In this document: positions 41,398-49,509 of the stretch, piece by piece | How the letters are laid out: the number at the start of each line of letters is the position of its first letter | How positions within the stretch are numbered: position 1 is the stretch's first letter | Assembly (NCBI GenBank): GCA_047936785.1 | Contig: CP176394.1 | Source of the DNA: Acidaminobacterium chupaoyuni | GTDB lineage: Bacteria; Bacillota; Clostridia; Oscillospirales; Butyricicoccaceae | Strand: one strand, 5' to 3' | DNA length: 64,000 bases | Translations under genes and position numbers: made by a program | The notes under the pieces: generated by a model | The model's database searches: none | What the model was told of the DNA's origin: nothing | What the model saw: the letters and a program-made list of their open reading frames with translations, nothing else

Positions 41398-41679
41398 ATG
41401 GCTGAACAGAACAACAACAATCTGGAAAATCGGAAAGAAGTTGCCGAAAAGCCTCAAAAGCAAAAGCCCAACGCATTCGCCAGAGCCGGAAAGAAAATTT
41501 CCAAATGGTTCCGCGAACTGACCAGCGAAGCAAAAAAAGTTGTGTGGCCCACTTGGAAACAGGTTGCCAACAACACAGGCGTTGTTATCGTCTGCATCGT
41601 TGCGGTTGGTATTTTTGTTTGGCTGCTGGATGCCGGTTTCTCTACACTGAGAAATCTGCTGATCGGTTTGATCGGTTAA
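41398..41679 (+). CDS. secE: Protein translocase subunit SecE
   Basis: 93 residues: a charged N-terminal tail, the amphipathic FRELTSEAKKVVWPTWKQV segment typical of SecE, and one membrane helix near the C-terminus (VVIVCIVAVGIFVWLLDAGF). It clamps SecY in the translocon. Thirty bp after rpmG. Confidence 0.95.
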   Translation: MAEQNNNNLENRKEVAEKPQKQKPNAFARAGKKISKWFRELTSEAKKVVWPTWKQVANNTGVVIVCIVAVGIFVWLLDAGFSTLRNLLIGLIG

Positions 41680-41703
41680 TTTCCAACCAAACGGGAGCGT
41701 CTT

Positions 41704-42228
41704 ATGTCTGATAATGCAAACTGGTATGTGATTCACACATACTCCGGCTATGAAAACAAAGTAGCCGCAACCATTCAAAAAACGGTGGAAAACCGCAAAC
41801 TGCAGAATTTGATTTTCGATATCCGCGTTCCGATGGAAACGGTGACCGAGATCAGAGATACGGGCAAAAAAGAAGTCGAACGCAAGATGTTCCCCGGCTA
41901 TGTCCTTATCAAAATGGTCATGACAGACGATAGCTGGTATGTCGTGCGCAACACTCGCGGTGTCACCAGTTTTGTCGGCCCGGGCAGCAAGCCTGTGCCC
42001 CTGACCGAACAGGAAGTAGCTGCACTTGGCGTCGAGAAACATGAGATCCATCTTTCTTATGAGATCGGCGACAATGTCAAAATCATCGACGGCGCTTTGG
42101 AAGGCTTCGTCGGGCTGGTCAAAGAAATTTCTATCGAGCAGCAGATGGTTACTGTCCTGGTTTCCATGCTGGGTCGCGAAACGCCGGTTGAACTGAAATT
42201 CAATCAGGTCGCGTCGCTGGAAAAATAA
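41704..42228 (+). CDS. nusG: Transcription termination/antitermination factor NusG
   Basis: 174 residues with the NGN domain (NWYVIHTYSGYENKVAATIQ; MFPGYVLIKM) and C-terminal KOW domain (GDNVKIIDGALEGFVGLV). It binds RNA polymerase and affects pausing, and the KOW domain can contact the ribosome. Twenty-four bp after secE. Confidence 0.97.
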   Translation: MSDNANWYVIHTYSGYENKVAATIQKTVENRKLQNLIFDIRVPMETVTEIRDTGKKEVERKMFPGYVLIKMVMTDDSWYVVRNTRGVTSFVGPGSKPVPLTEQEVAALGVEKHEIHLSYEIGDNVKIIDGALEGFVGLVKEISIEQQMVTVLVSMLGRETPVELKFNQVASLEK

Positions 42229-42276
42229 CTCCGAAAACCCGGGTGGGTTTTTCATACCAAAGGCTGTGGCTTTTGG

Positions 42277-42307
42277 GTGGGAGGGCGTAAACGCCCAATT
42301 TTACCAC
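42277..42307 (+). promoter_or_regulatory. L1-type mRNA binding site upstream of rplK
   Basis: The leader folds as GTGG-GA-GGGCG-TAAA-CGCCC-AATTTTA-CCAC: two helices with an asymmetric internal loop, the shape of known ribosomal protein L1 regulatory sites, which copy the L1 site of 23S rRNA. It lies 26 bp before the rplK start. Confidence 0.65.
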
Positions 42308-42332
42308 ATTTTTTCAAGGAGGTGCAACGAAA

Positions 42333-42758
42333 GTGGCACAAAAAGTAGTAGGTTTAATTAAGCTTCAGATCCCCGCAGGCAAGGCTACTCCGGCTCCCCC
42401 GGTTGGTCCTGCTCTCGGTCAGCATGGTGTCAACATCATGGCATTCACAAAGGAATTCAATGAACGCACAAAAAATGAAGGCGATTTGATCATTCCTGTT
42501 GTCATTACAGTATACGCTGATCGTTCTTTCTCGTTTATTACAAAAACACCGCCCGCCGCTGTTCTGATCAAGAAAGCTTGCAAATTGCAGAGCGGTTCGG
42601 CTGTTCCTAACAAAACAAAGGTCGCTCAGCTTTCCAAAGAAGATCTTCAGAAGATCGCCGAGCTGAAAATGCCCGACCTGAACGCCGCAAGTGTGGAATC
42701 TGCCATGAGCATGATCGCCGGCACAGCTCGTTCCATGGGCATCACAGTCGAAGAATAA
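42333..42758 (+). CDS. rplK: 50S ribosomal protein L11
   Basis: 141 residues; VGLIKLQIPAGKATPAPPVG and the C-terminal rRNA-binding domain are standard. The start is GTG at 42333 behind CAAGGAGGTG. L11 forms part of the GTPase-associated centre. It is followed at 113 bp by rplA. Confidence 0.97.
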   Translation: MAQKVVGLIKLQIPAGKATPAPPVGPALGQHGVNIMAFTKEFNERTKNEGDLIIPVVITVYADRSFSFITKTPPAAVLIKKACKLQSGSAVPNKTKVAQLSKEDLQKIAELKMPDLNAASVESAMSMIAGTARSMGITVEE

Positions 42759-42828
42759 AACAGAGAATCACTTACAAAAAGTCCGACGCCCGAAACAGAA
42801 TGGGCGCGGCAGCGGCACTGCGCCGCGT

Positions 42829-42854
42829 GTGGGAGGATTATTCCGAAATACCAC
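42829..42854 (+). promoter_or_regulatory. Second L1-type mRNA site, upstream of rplA
   Basis: GTGG-GA-GGATTATTCC-GAAATA-CCAC repeats the outer GTGG/CCAC helix, GA bulge and 3' TACCAC of the site before rplK, 18 bp before the rplA start. It would place L1 feedback directly on its own gene. Confidence 0.55.
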
Positions 42855-42871
42855 TTTAGGAGGATTAGAAA

Positions 42872-43567
42872 GTGCGCAGAGGTAAAAATTATCAAGAGGG
42901 CGCGAAACTGATCGATCGCAGCAAGCTCTACGATCCCGCAGAAGCCCTCGATATCGTTACAAAGGCTGCGAAGGCAAAGTTTGACGAGACCGTTGAAGTC
43001 CATGTAAAACTGGGCGTCGATTCCCGTCACGCCGACCAGCAGGTCAGAGGCGCCATCGTGCTGCCTCACGGCACAGGCAAAAAAGTGCGTGTGCTGGTGT
43101 TCGCCAAGGGCGACAAAGCAAAAGAAGCAGAAGCCGCAGGCGCTGATTTCGTTGGCGCTGAAGACATGGTGGCCAAGATCACCGGCGAAAACTTCTTCGA
43201 TTTTGATGTTGTGATCGCAACCCCCGATATGATGGGCGTTGTGGGCCGTCTGGGTAAGATTTTGGGCCCCAAGGGCTTGATGCCTAACCCCAAAGCCGGC
43301 ACAGTTACCATGGATGTCACCAAAGCGATCAATGACTCCAAGGCCGGCCGCATCGAATATCGTTTGGATAAAACCAACATCATCCATTGCCCCATGGGCA
43401 AGGTTTCTTTCGGCAGCGAAAAGCTGAGCGACAACTTCAACGCTCTGTTGGGCGCTATTGTGAAAGCAAAGCCCGCCGCCGCAAAAGGCCAGTATATCCG
43501 CTCTTGTGTGGTCGCTTCCACCATGGGCCCCGGCGTGAAAATCAACCCGGGCAAATTGACCGACTAA
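42872..43567 (+). CDS. rplA: 50S ribosomal protein L1
   Basis: 231 residues: RGKNYQEGAKLIDRSKLYDP at the N-terminus, PKGLMPNPKAGTVT and the TMGPGVKINP C-terminal strand. Start GTG behind AGGAGGATT. L1 forms the mobile stalk at the exit site of the ribosome and commonly represses its own operon by binding the mRNA, for which two candidate sites are present. Confidence 0.97.
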   Translation: MRRGKNYQEGAKLIDRSKLYDPAEALDIVTKAAKAKFDETVEVHVKLGVDSRHADQQVRGAIVLPHGTGKKVRVLVFAKGDKAKEAEAAGADFVGAEDMVAKITGENFFDFDVVIATPDMMGVVGRLGKILGPKGLMPNPKAGTVTMDVTKAINDSKAGRIEYRLDKTNIIHCPMGKVSFGSEKLSDNFNALLGAIVKAKPAAAKGQYIRSCVVASTMGPGVKINPGKLTD

Positions 43568-43582
43568 TTTCAGCGAATTTTA

Positions 43583-43611
43583 TTGACAAATTTTTTGTTT
43601 GTTGATATAAT
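43583..43611 (+). promoter_or_regulatory. Full-consensus promoter of rplJ-rplL
   Basis: TTGACA (43583-43588), 17-bp spacer, TATAAT (43606-43611) and an extended TGA before the -10. All twelve bases match the sigma-A consensus. Confidence 0.88.
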
Positions 43612-43617
43612 ACCGCT

Positions 43618-43790
43618 GTTGTGTATCAATGCATAACAGCGAAACGGTTTGCCAAGGCAAGCCGCCGCTCATTCCGAAGACAGCAGGAGATCTCATCATA
43701 AAGGCTTTGCCTTCCTGCCGAGGATCAAAATTGCATTTATTTGCTTTTTGGTGCCCTCATGTCTTTTGGATATGAGGGCACTTATTGTTT
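43618..43790 (+). ncRNA. Ribosomal protein L10 leader
   Basis: The leader holds the paired segments GACAGCAGGAG and CCTGCCGAGG, typical of the L10 leader family, followed by an attenuator-like hairpin GTGCCCTCAT-N11-ATGAGGGCAC (43750-43780) and TTATTGTTT. L10 (with L12) is known to bind such leaders and lower rplJL expression. Confidence 0.85.
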
Positions 43791-43807
43791 AACGGAGGTG
43801 AAAAACA

Positions 43808-44344
43808 GTGCCTAACGCAAAAGTTCTGAGCGAGAAACAAGCCATCGTGGCTGAACTCGCCGAAAAGATGCAAAATGCCGTATCGGGCGTTTTCGTCGAT
43901 TACAAAGGCATCACTGTTGAAGATGATACAAAGCTGCGCAGTGATTTAAGAAAAGCCGGCGTTGAGTATTCTGTTGTGAAAAACACCCTTACCCGATTTG
44001 CCGCAAATCAAATCGGTTTCGAGGCTCTGGATCCCATTCTGAATGGCACAACAGCACTTGCTCTGAGCATGGATGATGCAACAGCTCCCGCTCGCCTGAT
44101 CCATGAATTCGCCAAAAAGAACGACAAAATCTTCAACATCAAAGCCGGTTTCATTGAAGGCCGCGTGGTAGATGTTGCTGAAGTTGAAGCTCTTGCCGCA
44201 ATCCCCCCGAAGGACATCCTGTTGTCCACTGTTCTGGGTACAATGATTGCTCCGATTTCTGCTTTTGCCCGTGTGATCCAGGCGATCGCCGACAAGCAGA
44301 GCGAAGGCGAAGCTGCCCCTGCAGAAGCTCCTGTGGAAGCCTAA
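43808..44344 (+). CDS. rplJ: 50S ribosomal protein L10
   Basis: 178 residues: KVLSEKQAIVAELAEKMQNA, VFVDYKGITVEDDTKLR and the C-terminal helix that carries L7/L12 dimers. Start GTG behind CGGAGGTG. It forms the base of the ribosomal stalk and is the expected ligand of the leader RNA upstream. Confidence 0.96.
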   Translation: MPNAKVLSEKQAIVAELAEKMQNAVSGVFVDYKGITVEDDTKLRSDLRKAGVEYSVVKNTLTRFAANQIGFEALDPILNGTTALALSMDDATAPARLIHEFAKKNDKIFNIKAGFIEGRVVDVAEVEALAAIPPKDILLSTVLGTMIAPISAFARVIQAIADKQSEGEAAPAEAPVEA

Positions 44345-44403
44345 GCGCTGAAACAAACAACACTTATTTTTATTTGAATTGAAAAATTTGGAGGTACACT
44401 ATA

Positions 44404-44781
44404 ATGGCAAGCGAAAAAATTGCAAACCTTATTGAAGAAGTTAAAGTTCTGACTGTTCTGGAACTGTCTGAACTGGTTAAGGCTCTGGAAGAAGAATTCG
44501 GCGTTTCCGCCGCTGCCGCTGTTGCCGCAGCTCCTGCTGCCGGCGCTGCTGCTCCCGCTGCTGAAGAAAAGACAGAATTCACTGTTATGCTGACTTCTGC
44601 CGGTTCCGCTAAGATGGGCGTTATCAAGGTCGTGAAAGAAGTTACCGGCCTGGGCCTGAAAGAAGCAAAAGAACTGGTTGACGGCGCTCCCAAGGCTATC
44701 AAAGAAAACATCGGCAAAGACGAAGCTGAAGAGCTGAAGAAGAAGCTGGAAGAAGCCGGCGCTTCCGTTGAACTGAAGTAA
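44404..44781 (+). CDS. rplL: 50S ribosomal protein L7/L12
   Basis: 125 residues: N-terminal dimerisation helices, an Ala-rich hinge (about 38-53) and the C-terminal domain with KMGVIKVVKEVTGLGLKEAK that contacts translation factors. GGAGG precedes the ATG; a terminator follows at 44796. Confidence 0.97.
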   Translation: MASEKIANLIEEVKVLTVLELSELVKALEEEFGVSAAAAVAAAPAAGAAAPAAEEKTEFTVMLTSAGSAKMGVIKVVKEVTGLGLKEAKELVDGAPKAIKENIGKDEAEELKKKLEEAGASVELK

Positions 44782-44795
44782 GTTTGTTTTCATCA

Positions 44796-44825
44796 AAAGG
44801 AACGGCTCTGCCGTTCCTTTTTTTA
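44796..44825 (+). terminator. Intrinsic terminator after rplL
   Basis: AAAGGAACGGC-TCT-GCCGTTCCTTT followed by TTTTT, a perfect 11-bp stem. Confidence 0.92.
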
Positions 44826-44854
44826 TCCCTGTTTTGCGCCGGAAAGGAGTTTCG

Positions 44855-45148
44855 ATGAATCCTTTTTACGAAGAAATTTATCGCGCCGTGCGCCAGATCC
44901 CTTCTGGAAAAGTGGCAACCTATGGCCAGATCGCTTTTCAATGCGGCAAACCGCGGGCCGCGCGCCAGGTGGGCTATGCGCTGCATGCCTGCAAAGATCC
45001 CACGATTCCCTGCCACCGCGTGGTCAACCGCAGCGGCCGGCTGGCCCCGGGCTTTTTGGCACAGCGCACCCTGCTGGAACGCGAAGGCATCGCGGTGGAT
45101 AAGCATGCCTGTGTGGATCTTAAAAAATATCAGGCCATGTTTTTTTAA
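44855..45148 (+). CDS. MGMT-family DNA methyltransferase (small, catalytic Cys present)
   Basis: 97 residues, only the C-terminal catalytic domain of the O6-alkylguanine-DNA alkyltransferase family. It keeps the acceptor motif IPCHRVV with Cys53, unlike alkyltransferase-like proteins where Trp replaces Cys, so it may be active in repair. The helix-turn-helix region VATYGQIAFQCGKPRAARQVG is present. GGAAAGGAG precedes the ATG. It lies behind the rplL terminator. Confidence 0.85.
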   Translation: MNPFYEEIYRAVRQIPSGKVATYGQIAFQCGKPRAARQVGYALHACKDPTIPCHRVVNRSGRLAPGFLAQRTLLEREGIAVDKHACVDLKKYQAMFF

Positions 45149-45295
45149 TTTTAAAATTTGATCATCATCACTCACTGTGTTTTCCAAGTGTTTTTTTCAT
45201 GTTTGCTCATATAATAAAATCAGAAAGCGCGATCTCACGCTTTCGATCCTCTTCCCTGCAGAATTTTTAATTTTGGCAGAAAGGAATTTTCGAAC

Positions 45296-45478
45296 ATGAA
45301 AAACACAGCTTTTGCAATCGGGATGGTCAGCGGCGTGGCGTTGGGCGCCGTGGCATCGGTCATTACCGAAAATTATATCTCCCCCAAAATGCGCCGCGAT
45401 ATCAAGCGTAAAATCAACCAGGGCCTGCACGCTATGGAGCATATTATCGGCGGCATCAACGATTTAATGCACGATTGA
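45296..45478 (+). CDS. Small membrane-anchored protein, YtxH-like
   Basis: 60 residues: MKNTAFAIGMVSGVALGAVASVI is a single hydrophobic segment (given here as residues 5-23), followed by a positively charged amphipathic helix PKMRRDIKRKINQGLHAMEH. The layout resembles YtxH-type small proteins. AGAAAGGAA precedes the ATG and a TATAAT box lies at 45210-45215. Function unknown; the start context and a following terminator support it as a real gene. Confidence 0.6.
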   Translation: MKNTAFAIGMVSGVALGAVASVITENYISPKMRRDIKRKINQGLHAMEHIIGGINDLMHD

Positions 45479-45906
45479 GCCGATTTTTCGGCGCGCAAAA
45501 CGCACTTCACGCTTTTTGGCCCATAAGCATCCAATAAGCGATGACACAAGCCTGTTCTCCATTTTCTCAGACCCGATAACCGCTGTATAAAAGAAAGAAC
45601 GGATGCCCCGATCGTTTTCAGTTTCTCATGCTGAAACGGTCGGGGTATTTTTTACCATTTCGGGCAGTAAAAACAGGCGGTGGCAGGTTTCTTCGGCTAA
45701 AAAATATGTGCCTCCCCGTGGCCTTATTCCGGCTGTTTTCAGTCTTTTTTCTCTTGGGGCGCCTCTTTTTATGAGCACCCTGTTCTTGTTCTTCACGGGC
45801 GAAAAACGCGTTTGCCGGCTGTTCCACAGCTACCTGCTGTTAAAATTCCCTTGCTCTTTTGAAAAATTCCTCCTACAATAAAGAAAAAAGAAAGGATGAG
45901 GGAATT
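45479..45906. other. Non-coding spacer with one terminator
   Basis: About 430 bp. A terminator at 45606-45652 probably ends the small gene before it. A 92-codon open frame starting at 45603 begins inside that hairpin, has no ribosome binding site and no recognisable domain, and is not called. Nothing else is seen. Confidence 0.5.
45606..45652 (+). terminator. Intrinsic terminator
   Basis: CCCCGATCGTTTTCAG and CTGAAACGGTCGGGG form a long stem with a 9-nt loop, followed by TATTTTTTA. Confidence 0.8.
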
Positions 45907-46503
45907 ATGGCAACTTTACTTTATCAGGGTCACGGCAGCTATCGCATCGTAACCAATGAGGATTTTGTCATCTATATTGACCCCTTTGCGGGCGAAGGAT
46001 ATGATCTGCCGGCCGATTTGATTTTGGTAACGCACCAGCATTATGACCATAACCGCATCGATCTGCCCGCAAAAAAGCCTTCTTGTGAAATCATCACGCA
46101 GGCTGAAGCTTTGAAAGGCAAACAGTATCACACCTTTACCTTTAACGGCATAAAAGTAATTTCTGTGCCCGCTTATAACAAAAATCATGCAAAAGAAGAA
46201 TGCGTAGGGTATGTTCTTTTCTTTGACGGACTTTCGCTCTATGCATCGGGCGACACTTCCACCACCGATTTCATGCGCCTAAATCTCCCCTCTTATCACC
46301 TGAATTATGCTTTACTTCCGGTGGACGGGAAATACAACATGGATGCCAAAGAGGCTTCTGCCTGCGCAAAAACCATTGGGGCACGGCATTCCATCCCGAT
46401 CCATACCCATGAAGGGATGCTCTTCGACCGCTCGGTGGCCGAGCAGTTCACCGCGGAAGGACGGATTCTTCTCGATGGCGGTCAATCGCTTCTTTTAGCA
46501 TAA
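45907..46503 (+). CDS. MBL-fold metal-dependent hydrolase (UlaG-like group)
   Basis: 198 residues, metallo-beta-lactamase fold: VTHQHYDHNRID supplies the metal ligands, YASGDTSTTDFM the acidic ligand and SIPIHTHEG a late His. The GHGSYRI start and overall size resemble the small UlaG-like hydrolases of unknown substrate. Cytoplasmic. GAGGGAATT precedes the ATG at 45907. It is a single gene ended by a terminator at 46521. Confidence 0.82.
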   Translation: MATLLYQGHGSYRIVTNEDFVIYIDPFAGEGYDLPADLILVTHQHYDHNRIDLPAKKPSCEIITQAEALKGKQYHTFTFNGIKVISVPAYNKNHAKEECVGYVLFFDGLSLYASGDTSTTDFMRLNLPSYHLNYALLPVDGKYNMDAKEASACAKTIGARHSIPIHTHEGMLFDRSVAEQFTAEGRILLDGGQSLLLA

Positions 46504-46520
46504 ACTTTCATTGAATTTTC

Positions 46521-46556
46521 AAATGGGAATTGCTGTAAGCGATTCCCATTTTTATT
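46521..46556 (+). terminator. Intrinsic terminator after the MBL-fold gene
   Basis: AATGGGAATTGCT-GTA-AGCGATTCCCATT, 13-bp stem with one G-U, then TTTATT, 18 bp after the stop. Confidence 0.88.
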
Positions 46557-46683
46557 GTTAAGTATCTTACTCTTTTTTGTAAGCTTGTCTGTGCCTTTTT
46601 GCCGAATTTGCTTATTATTTTTTGTGCAAAGGGGAAAAACGAAAAATTTTCTCGATTTTTAGCGTCGTAATCGTTTTTTTCAA

Positions 46684-46712
46684 TTGACATGTTGAATATT
46701 TATCCATATAAT
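46684..46712 (+). promoter_or_regulatory. Full-consensus promoter of the sodium symporter gene
   Basis: TTGACA, 17-bp spacer, TATAAT with no mismatch; the start codon lies about 40 bp downstream. Confidence 0.85.
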
Positions 46713-46753
46713 CAATAGTGCTACTATCTTAAAAAGTGAGAGGAGTATTTATC

Positions 46754-48121
46754 TTGGCAATTTTAAACGGATTTTTCAGCGCAGTAAACAACATCATGAG
46801 CAACTATGTTTTGCTCTTTGTTCTCTGCGGAACAGGCCTTTACTTCACACTGCGCCTGGGCTTCATTCAGGTTCGCGGATTTGGCGAAGGCTGGCGCCGC
46901 ACTTTTGGCGGTTTGTTTGCAAAAAACAAGGATATGAAGAACGGCATTTCTTCTTATCAGGCTTTGAGCGCGGCCATTGCCGCCCAGGTGGGCACAGGCA
47001 ATCTGGCGGGCGCAGCCACAGCCATCGCTGCCGGCGGCCCCGGCGCTATTTTCTGGATGTGGGTTTCTGCCTTTTTGGGCATGGCCACCATCTACGCCGA
47101 AGCCGTAATGGCTCAGAAACATAAAGTGACCGTTGATGGCCAAACAAGCGGCGGCCCTGTTTATTACATCCGCGCGGCATTCACCGGCAAGGGCGGCAAA
47201 ATTCTCGCCGCGATCTTCGCCGTTTTACTGGTTCTGGCGCTGGGCTTCATGGGCAACATGGTGCAATCCAACTCCATCGGCGATGCTTTCGCCACAGCGT
47301 TCCATGTGAACCCGCTGATCGTTGGCGTTGTGATTGCGCTGATCTCCTTCTTCGTGTTTGCGGGCGGCGTTCACCGCATCGTTTCACTGACGGAAAAGAT
47401 CGTTCCCGTTATGGCCGCCTTCTATATCATCGGCGCCCTGATCGTTATCTTCTCTAACGCTTCCAACATCCTGCCCGCTTTCCGCAACATCTTTGTCGGC
47501 GCATTCGCGCCTCAGGCTGTTGCCGGCGGTGTGCTGGGCGCCACGGTTCAAAAAGCCATGCGTTATGGCGTTGGCCGCGGTCTGTTTTCCAACGAAGCCG
47601 GCATGGGCTCTACCCCCCATGCGCATGCCATTGCAAAAGTCGATCATCCCTCTCAGCAGGGCTTTGTGGCCATCATCGGCGTGTTTATCGATACCTTCGT
47701 CATCCTTACGCTGACAGCCCTGGTTATTCTGACCTCCGGCACTTTGCTGCCCGATGGTTCCCTGACAGGCACCGCTTTGACACAGGCAAGCTTCAACAGC
47801 GTTTTCGGCAGCTTTGGCTCGATCTTCATCGCCATCTGCATGTTCTTCTTTGCCTTCTCTACGATTATCGGCTGGTATTTCTTCGGTGAAGCCAATATTC
47901 GTTATCTGTGGGGCAAAAAGGCTGTGAAACCCTATGCGCTGCTTGTGAGTATCTTCATCGTGATCGGTTCCGCCCTGCGTGTGGATCTGGTCTGGACTCT
48001 TGCGGATACCTTCAACGCTTTCATGGTGGTTCCCAACTTGCTGGCTCTGCTGGCCCTCAGCGGTTCCATCGCCGCCATCAATAAAGATTATTACCATAAC
48101 TTCAAAAAGAAAAATAAGTAA
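46754..48121 (+). CDS. Sodium:alanine/glycine symporter (AGCS family)
   Basis: 455 residues with about ten to eleven membrane helices. Family signatures include GTGNLAGAATAIAAGGPGAI, FWMWVSAFLGMATIYAEAV and GLFSNEAGMGSTPHAHA (each shorter than the full motif). It imports alanine or glycine with sodium. TTG at 46754 is taken as the start, 8 bp after AGAGGAG; the frame-opening GTG at 46736 lies before that site. Strong promoter and terminator on either side show a single-gene unit. Confidence 0.93.
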   Translation: MAILNGFFSAVNNIMSNYVLLFVLCGTGLYFTLRLGFIQVRGFGEGWRRTFGGLFAKNKDMKNGISSYQALSAAIAAQVGTGNLAGAATAIAAGGPGAIFWMWVSAFLGMATIYAEAVMAQKHKVTVDGQTSGGPVYYIRAAFTGKGGKILAAIFAVLLVLALGFMGNMVQSNSIGDAFATAFHVNPLIVGVVIALISFFVFAGGVHRIVSLTEKIVPVMAAFYIIGALIVIFSNASNILPAFRNIFVGAFAPQAVAGGVLGATVQKAMRYGVGRGLFSNEAGMGSTPHAHAIAKVDHPSQQGFVAIIGVFIDTFVILTLTALVILTSGTLLPDGSLTGTALTQASFNSVFGSFGSIFIAICMFFFAFSTIIGWYFFGEANIRYLWGKKAVKPYALLVSIFIVIGSALRVDLVWTLADTFNAFMVVPNLLALLALSGSIAAINKDYYHNFKKKNK

Positions 48122-48141
48122 TGCGGCGTTTGCCGTTCATC

Positions 48142-48177
48142 AAAAAACACAGGCGAACAGATCGCCTGTGTTTTTTT
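48142..48177 (+). terminator. Intrinsic terminator after the symporter gene
   Basis: AAACACAGGCGA-ACAG-TCGCCTGTGTTT, a perfect 12-bp stem followed by TTTT. Confidence 0.9.
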
Positions 48178-48220
48178 GATGCCGTTTGGTTCTTTTTTTG
48201 CTTTTTTTGTCATAAAATGC

Positions 48221-48332
48221 TATAATAACCGTACCGGTTATTATAATTATTTAACGGCCCGCCTACGGCGATGGCCAAAATATAGCATAATATGCTATAT
48301 TAAAACGCAGCATATTGCGAAGCAATGAGGCG
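48221..48332. repeat. Dispersed hairpin repeat, reverse-oriented copy
   Basis: TATAATAACCG-TAC-CGGTTATTATA (48221-48245), then GGCCCGCC-TAC-GGCG-AT-GGCC (48256-48276), an AT palindrome TATAGCATA-ATATGCTATA (near 48281-48299), and ATTGC-GAA-GCAAT (48314-48326). The first two modules are the reverse complement of those in the 24.5-kb array with one base change in the GC hairpin. Confidence 0.8.
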
Positions 48333-48404
48333 TGCAGCGCCATGGACGAAGCCCGCTGAAATTATGTTATCCTTCCAAAAAACGAATAGAAAAGAGTGAT
48401 GACC

Positions 48405-49085
48405 ATGCAATATCAGATCAAAGGCGAACCCCTGCCGGTCGTGATCTGCCGTCTGGATGAAAACGAATCGATGATTACCGAACGCGGCAGTATGTGTTGG
48501 ATGAGCCCCAATATGGAAATGGAGACCACCAGCAACGGCGGTTTGGGCAAAGCCCTTGGCCGAATGTTTTCCGGTGATTCCTTTTTTCAGAATCGTTATA
48601 CGGCAAAAAACAGCGTGGGCGAGATTGCGTTTGCTTCCAGCTTCCCCGGCTCGATCCGCGTTTTTCAGATCACACCCGATGCACCCATGATCGTTCAAAA
48701 AAGCGCCTTTTTAGCCAGTGAACCCGGCGTGACCCTTTCTCTTCATTTTCAAAAGAAATTAGGGGCAGGGCTGTTCGGCGGCGAAGGGTTTATCATGCAA
48801 AGGCTTTCCGGTTCGGGCACAGCGTTCATCGAAATCGATGGCTATGCTCACGAAATCGATTTGGCCGCCGGGCAATCCATCGTGGTGGATACCGGCTATC
48901 TGGCCGCCATGAGCGCTTCCTGTTCTATGGAGATCGTCACCGTTCCCGGCGTGAAAAACATGCTATTCGGCGGTGAAGGCATTTTCAACACCGTTGTGAA
49001 AGGCCCGGGGCGGGTGATTTTGCAAACCATGCCCATCAGCGCGGTGGCCGGAACGCTGCGCCCTTACTTCCCTTCCGCAAAATAA
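48405..49085 (+). CDS. AIM24 family protein
   Basis: 226 residues of the TIGR00266/AIM24 beta-rich family: GSMCWMSPNMEMET, GEIAFASSFPGSIRVF, MQRLSGSGTAFIEIDG and VDTGYLAAM. Bacterial members have no firm function; the yeast namesake is mitochondrial. No signal peptide or membrane segment. AAAGAG is 8 bp before the ATG at 48405. The gene follows the dispersed repeat and is ended by the terminator at 49091. Confidence 0.88.
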   Translation: MQYQIKGEPLPVVICRLDENESMITERGSMCWMSPNMEMETTSNGGLGKALGRMFSGDSFFQNRYTAKNSVGEIAFASSFPGSIRVFQITPDAPMIVQKSAFLASEPGVTLSLHFQKKLGAGLFGGEGFIMQRLSGSGTAFIEIDGYAHEIDLAAGQSIVVDTGYLAAMSASCSMEIVTVPGVKNMLFGGEGIFNTVVKGPGRVILQTMPISAVAGTLRPYFPSAK

Positions 49086-49090
49086 AACAA

Positions 49091-49140
49091 AAGCCCCTGT
49101 TTGGAAGATTGGAAAATCCAGACAGGGGCTTCCTTTTCAG
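49091..49140 (+). terminator. Intrinsic terminator after the AIM24 gene
   Basis: AAGCCCCTGT and ACAGGGGCTT pair around a partly paired 22-nt loop, followed by CCTTTTCAGTTTTT. Confidence 0.75.
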
Positions 49141-49166
49141 TTTTTACATATTTTTCTGCTTTTTAG

Positions 49167-49200
49167 ATAAAAAAGCAGCCCGCTCTGTTGAGCAGGCTGT
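49167..49200 (-). terminator. Terminator of tRNA-Arg
   Basis: Minus strand ACAGCCTGCTC-AACA-GAGCGGGCTGCT followed by TTTTTTAT, directly after the tRNA 3' end. Confidence 0.8.
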
Positions 49201-49203
49201 TTT

Positions 49204-49280
49204 TGGCACGCCCGACAGGATTCGAACCTGTGACCCTTTGATTCGTAGTCAAATACTCTATCCAGCTGAGCTACGGGCGC
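49204..49280 (-). tRNA. tRNA-Arg (anticodon ACG)
   Basis: Read on the minus strand: acceptor GCGCCCG, D-arm GCTC...GAGT, anticodon stem TTTGA-CTACGAA-TCAAA with anticodon ACG, T-arm ACAGG-TTCGAAT-CCTGT, acceptor 3' CGGGCGT, discriminator G and encoded CCA. The first acceptor pair is G-U. The A34 would be edited to inosine to read CGU, CGC and CGA. Confidence 0.96.
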
Positions 49281-49509
49281 ATATTTTGTTGTTCATTTCT
49301 TGACTGCTTGACTATCATACCACGCTCACCGCAGAAATGCAAGCATTTTTTTATTTTTTCTCGGTTTTTTTCTTCCTGCGGCGGCTTATGCCAAAATAAG
49401 GTGTTCCCATCTCTCTTTTCATGGGGTATAATAAAAGTGTCTTGCCGGCTGTTATCCACTTTTCTTTGCCCTTGTTAAGCGAATGAACGAAGAAAGGCGA
49501 CTTATCGGA

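Noticed and set aside
44855..45148. MGMT-family gene considered as an alkyltransferase-like (non-catalytic) protein
   Set aside because: Those proteins replace the acceptor Cys by Trp; here IPCHRVV keeps the Cys.
45603..45881. 92-codon open frame after the small YtxH-like gene
   Set aside because: It begins inside a terminator hairpin, lacks a ribosome binding site and shows no domain.
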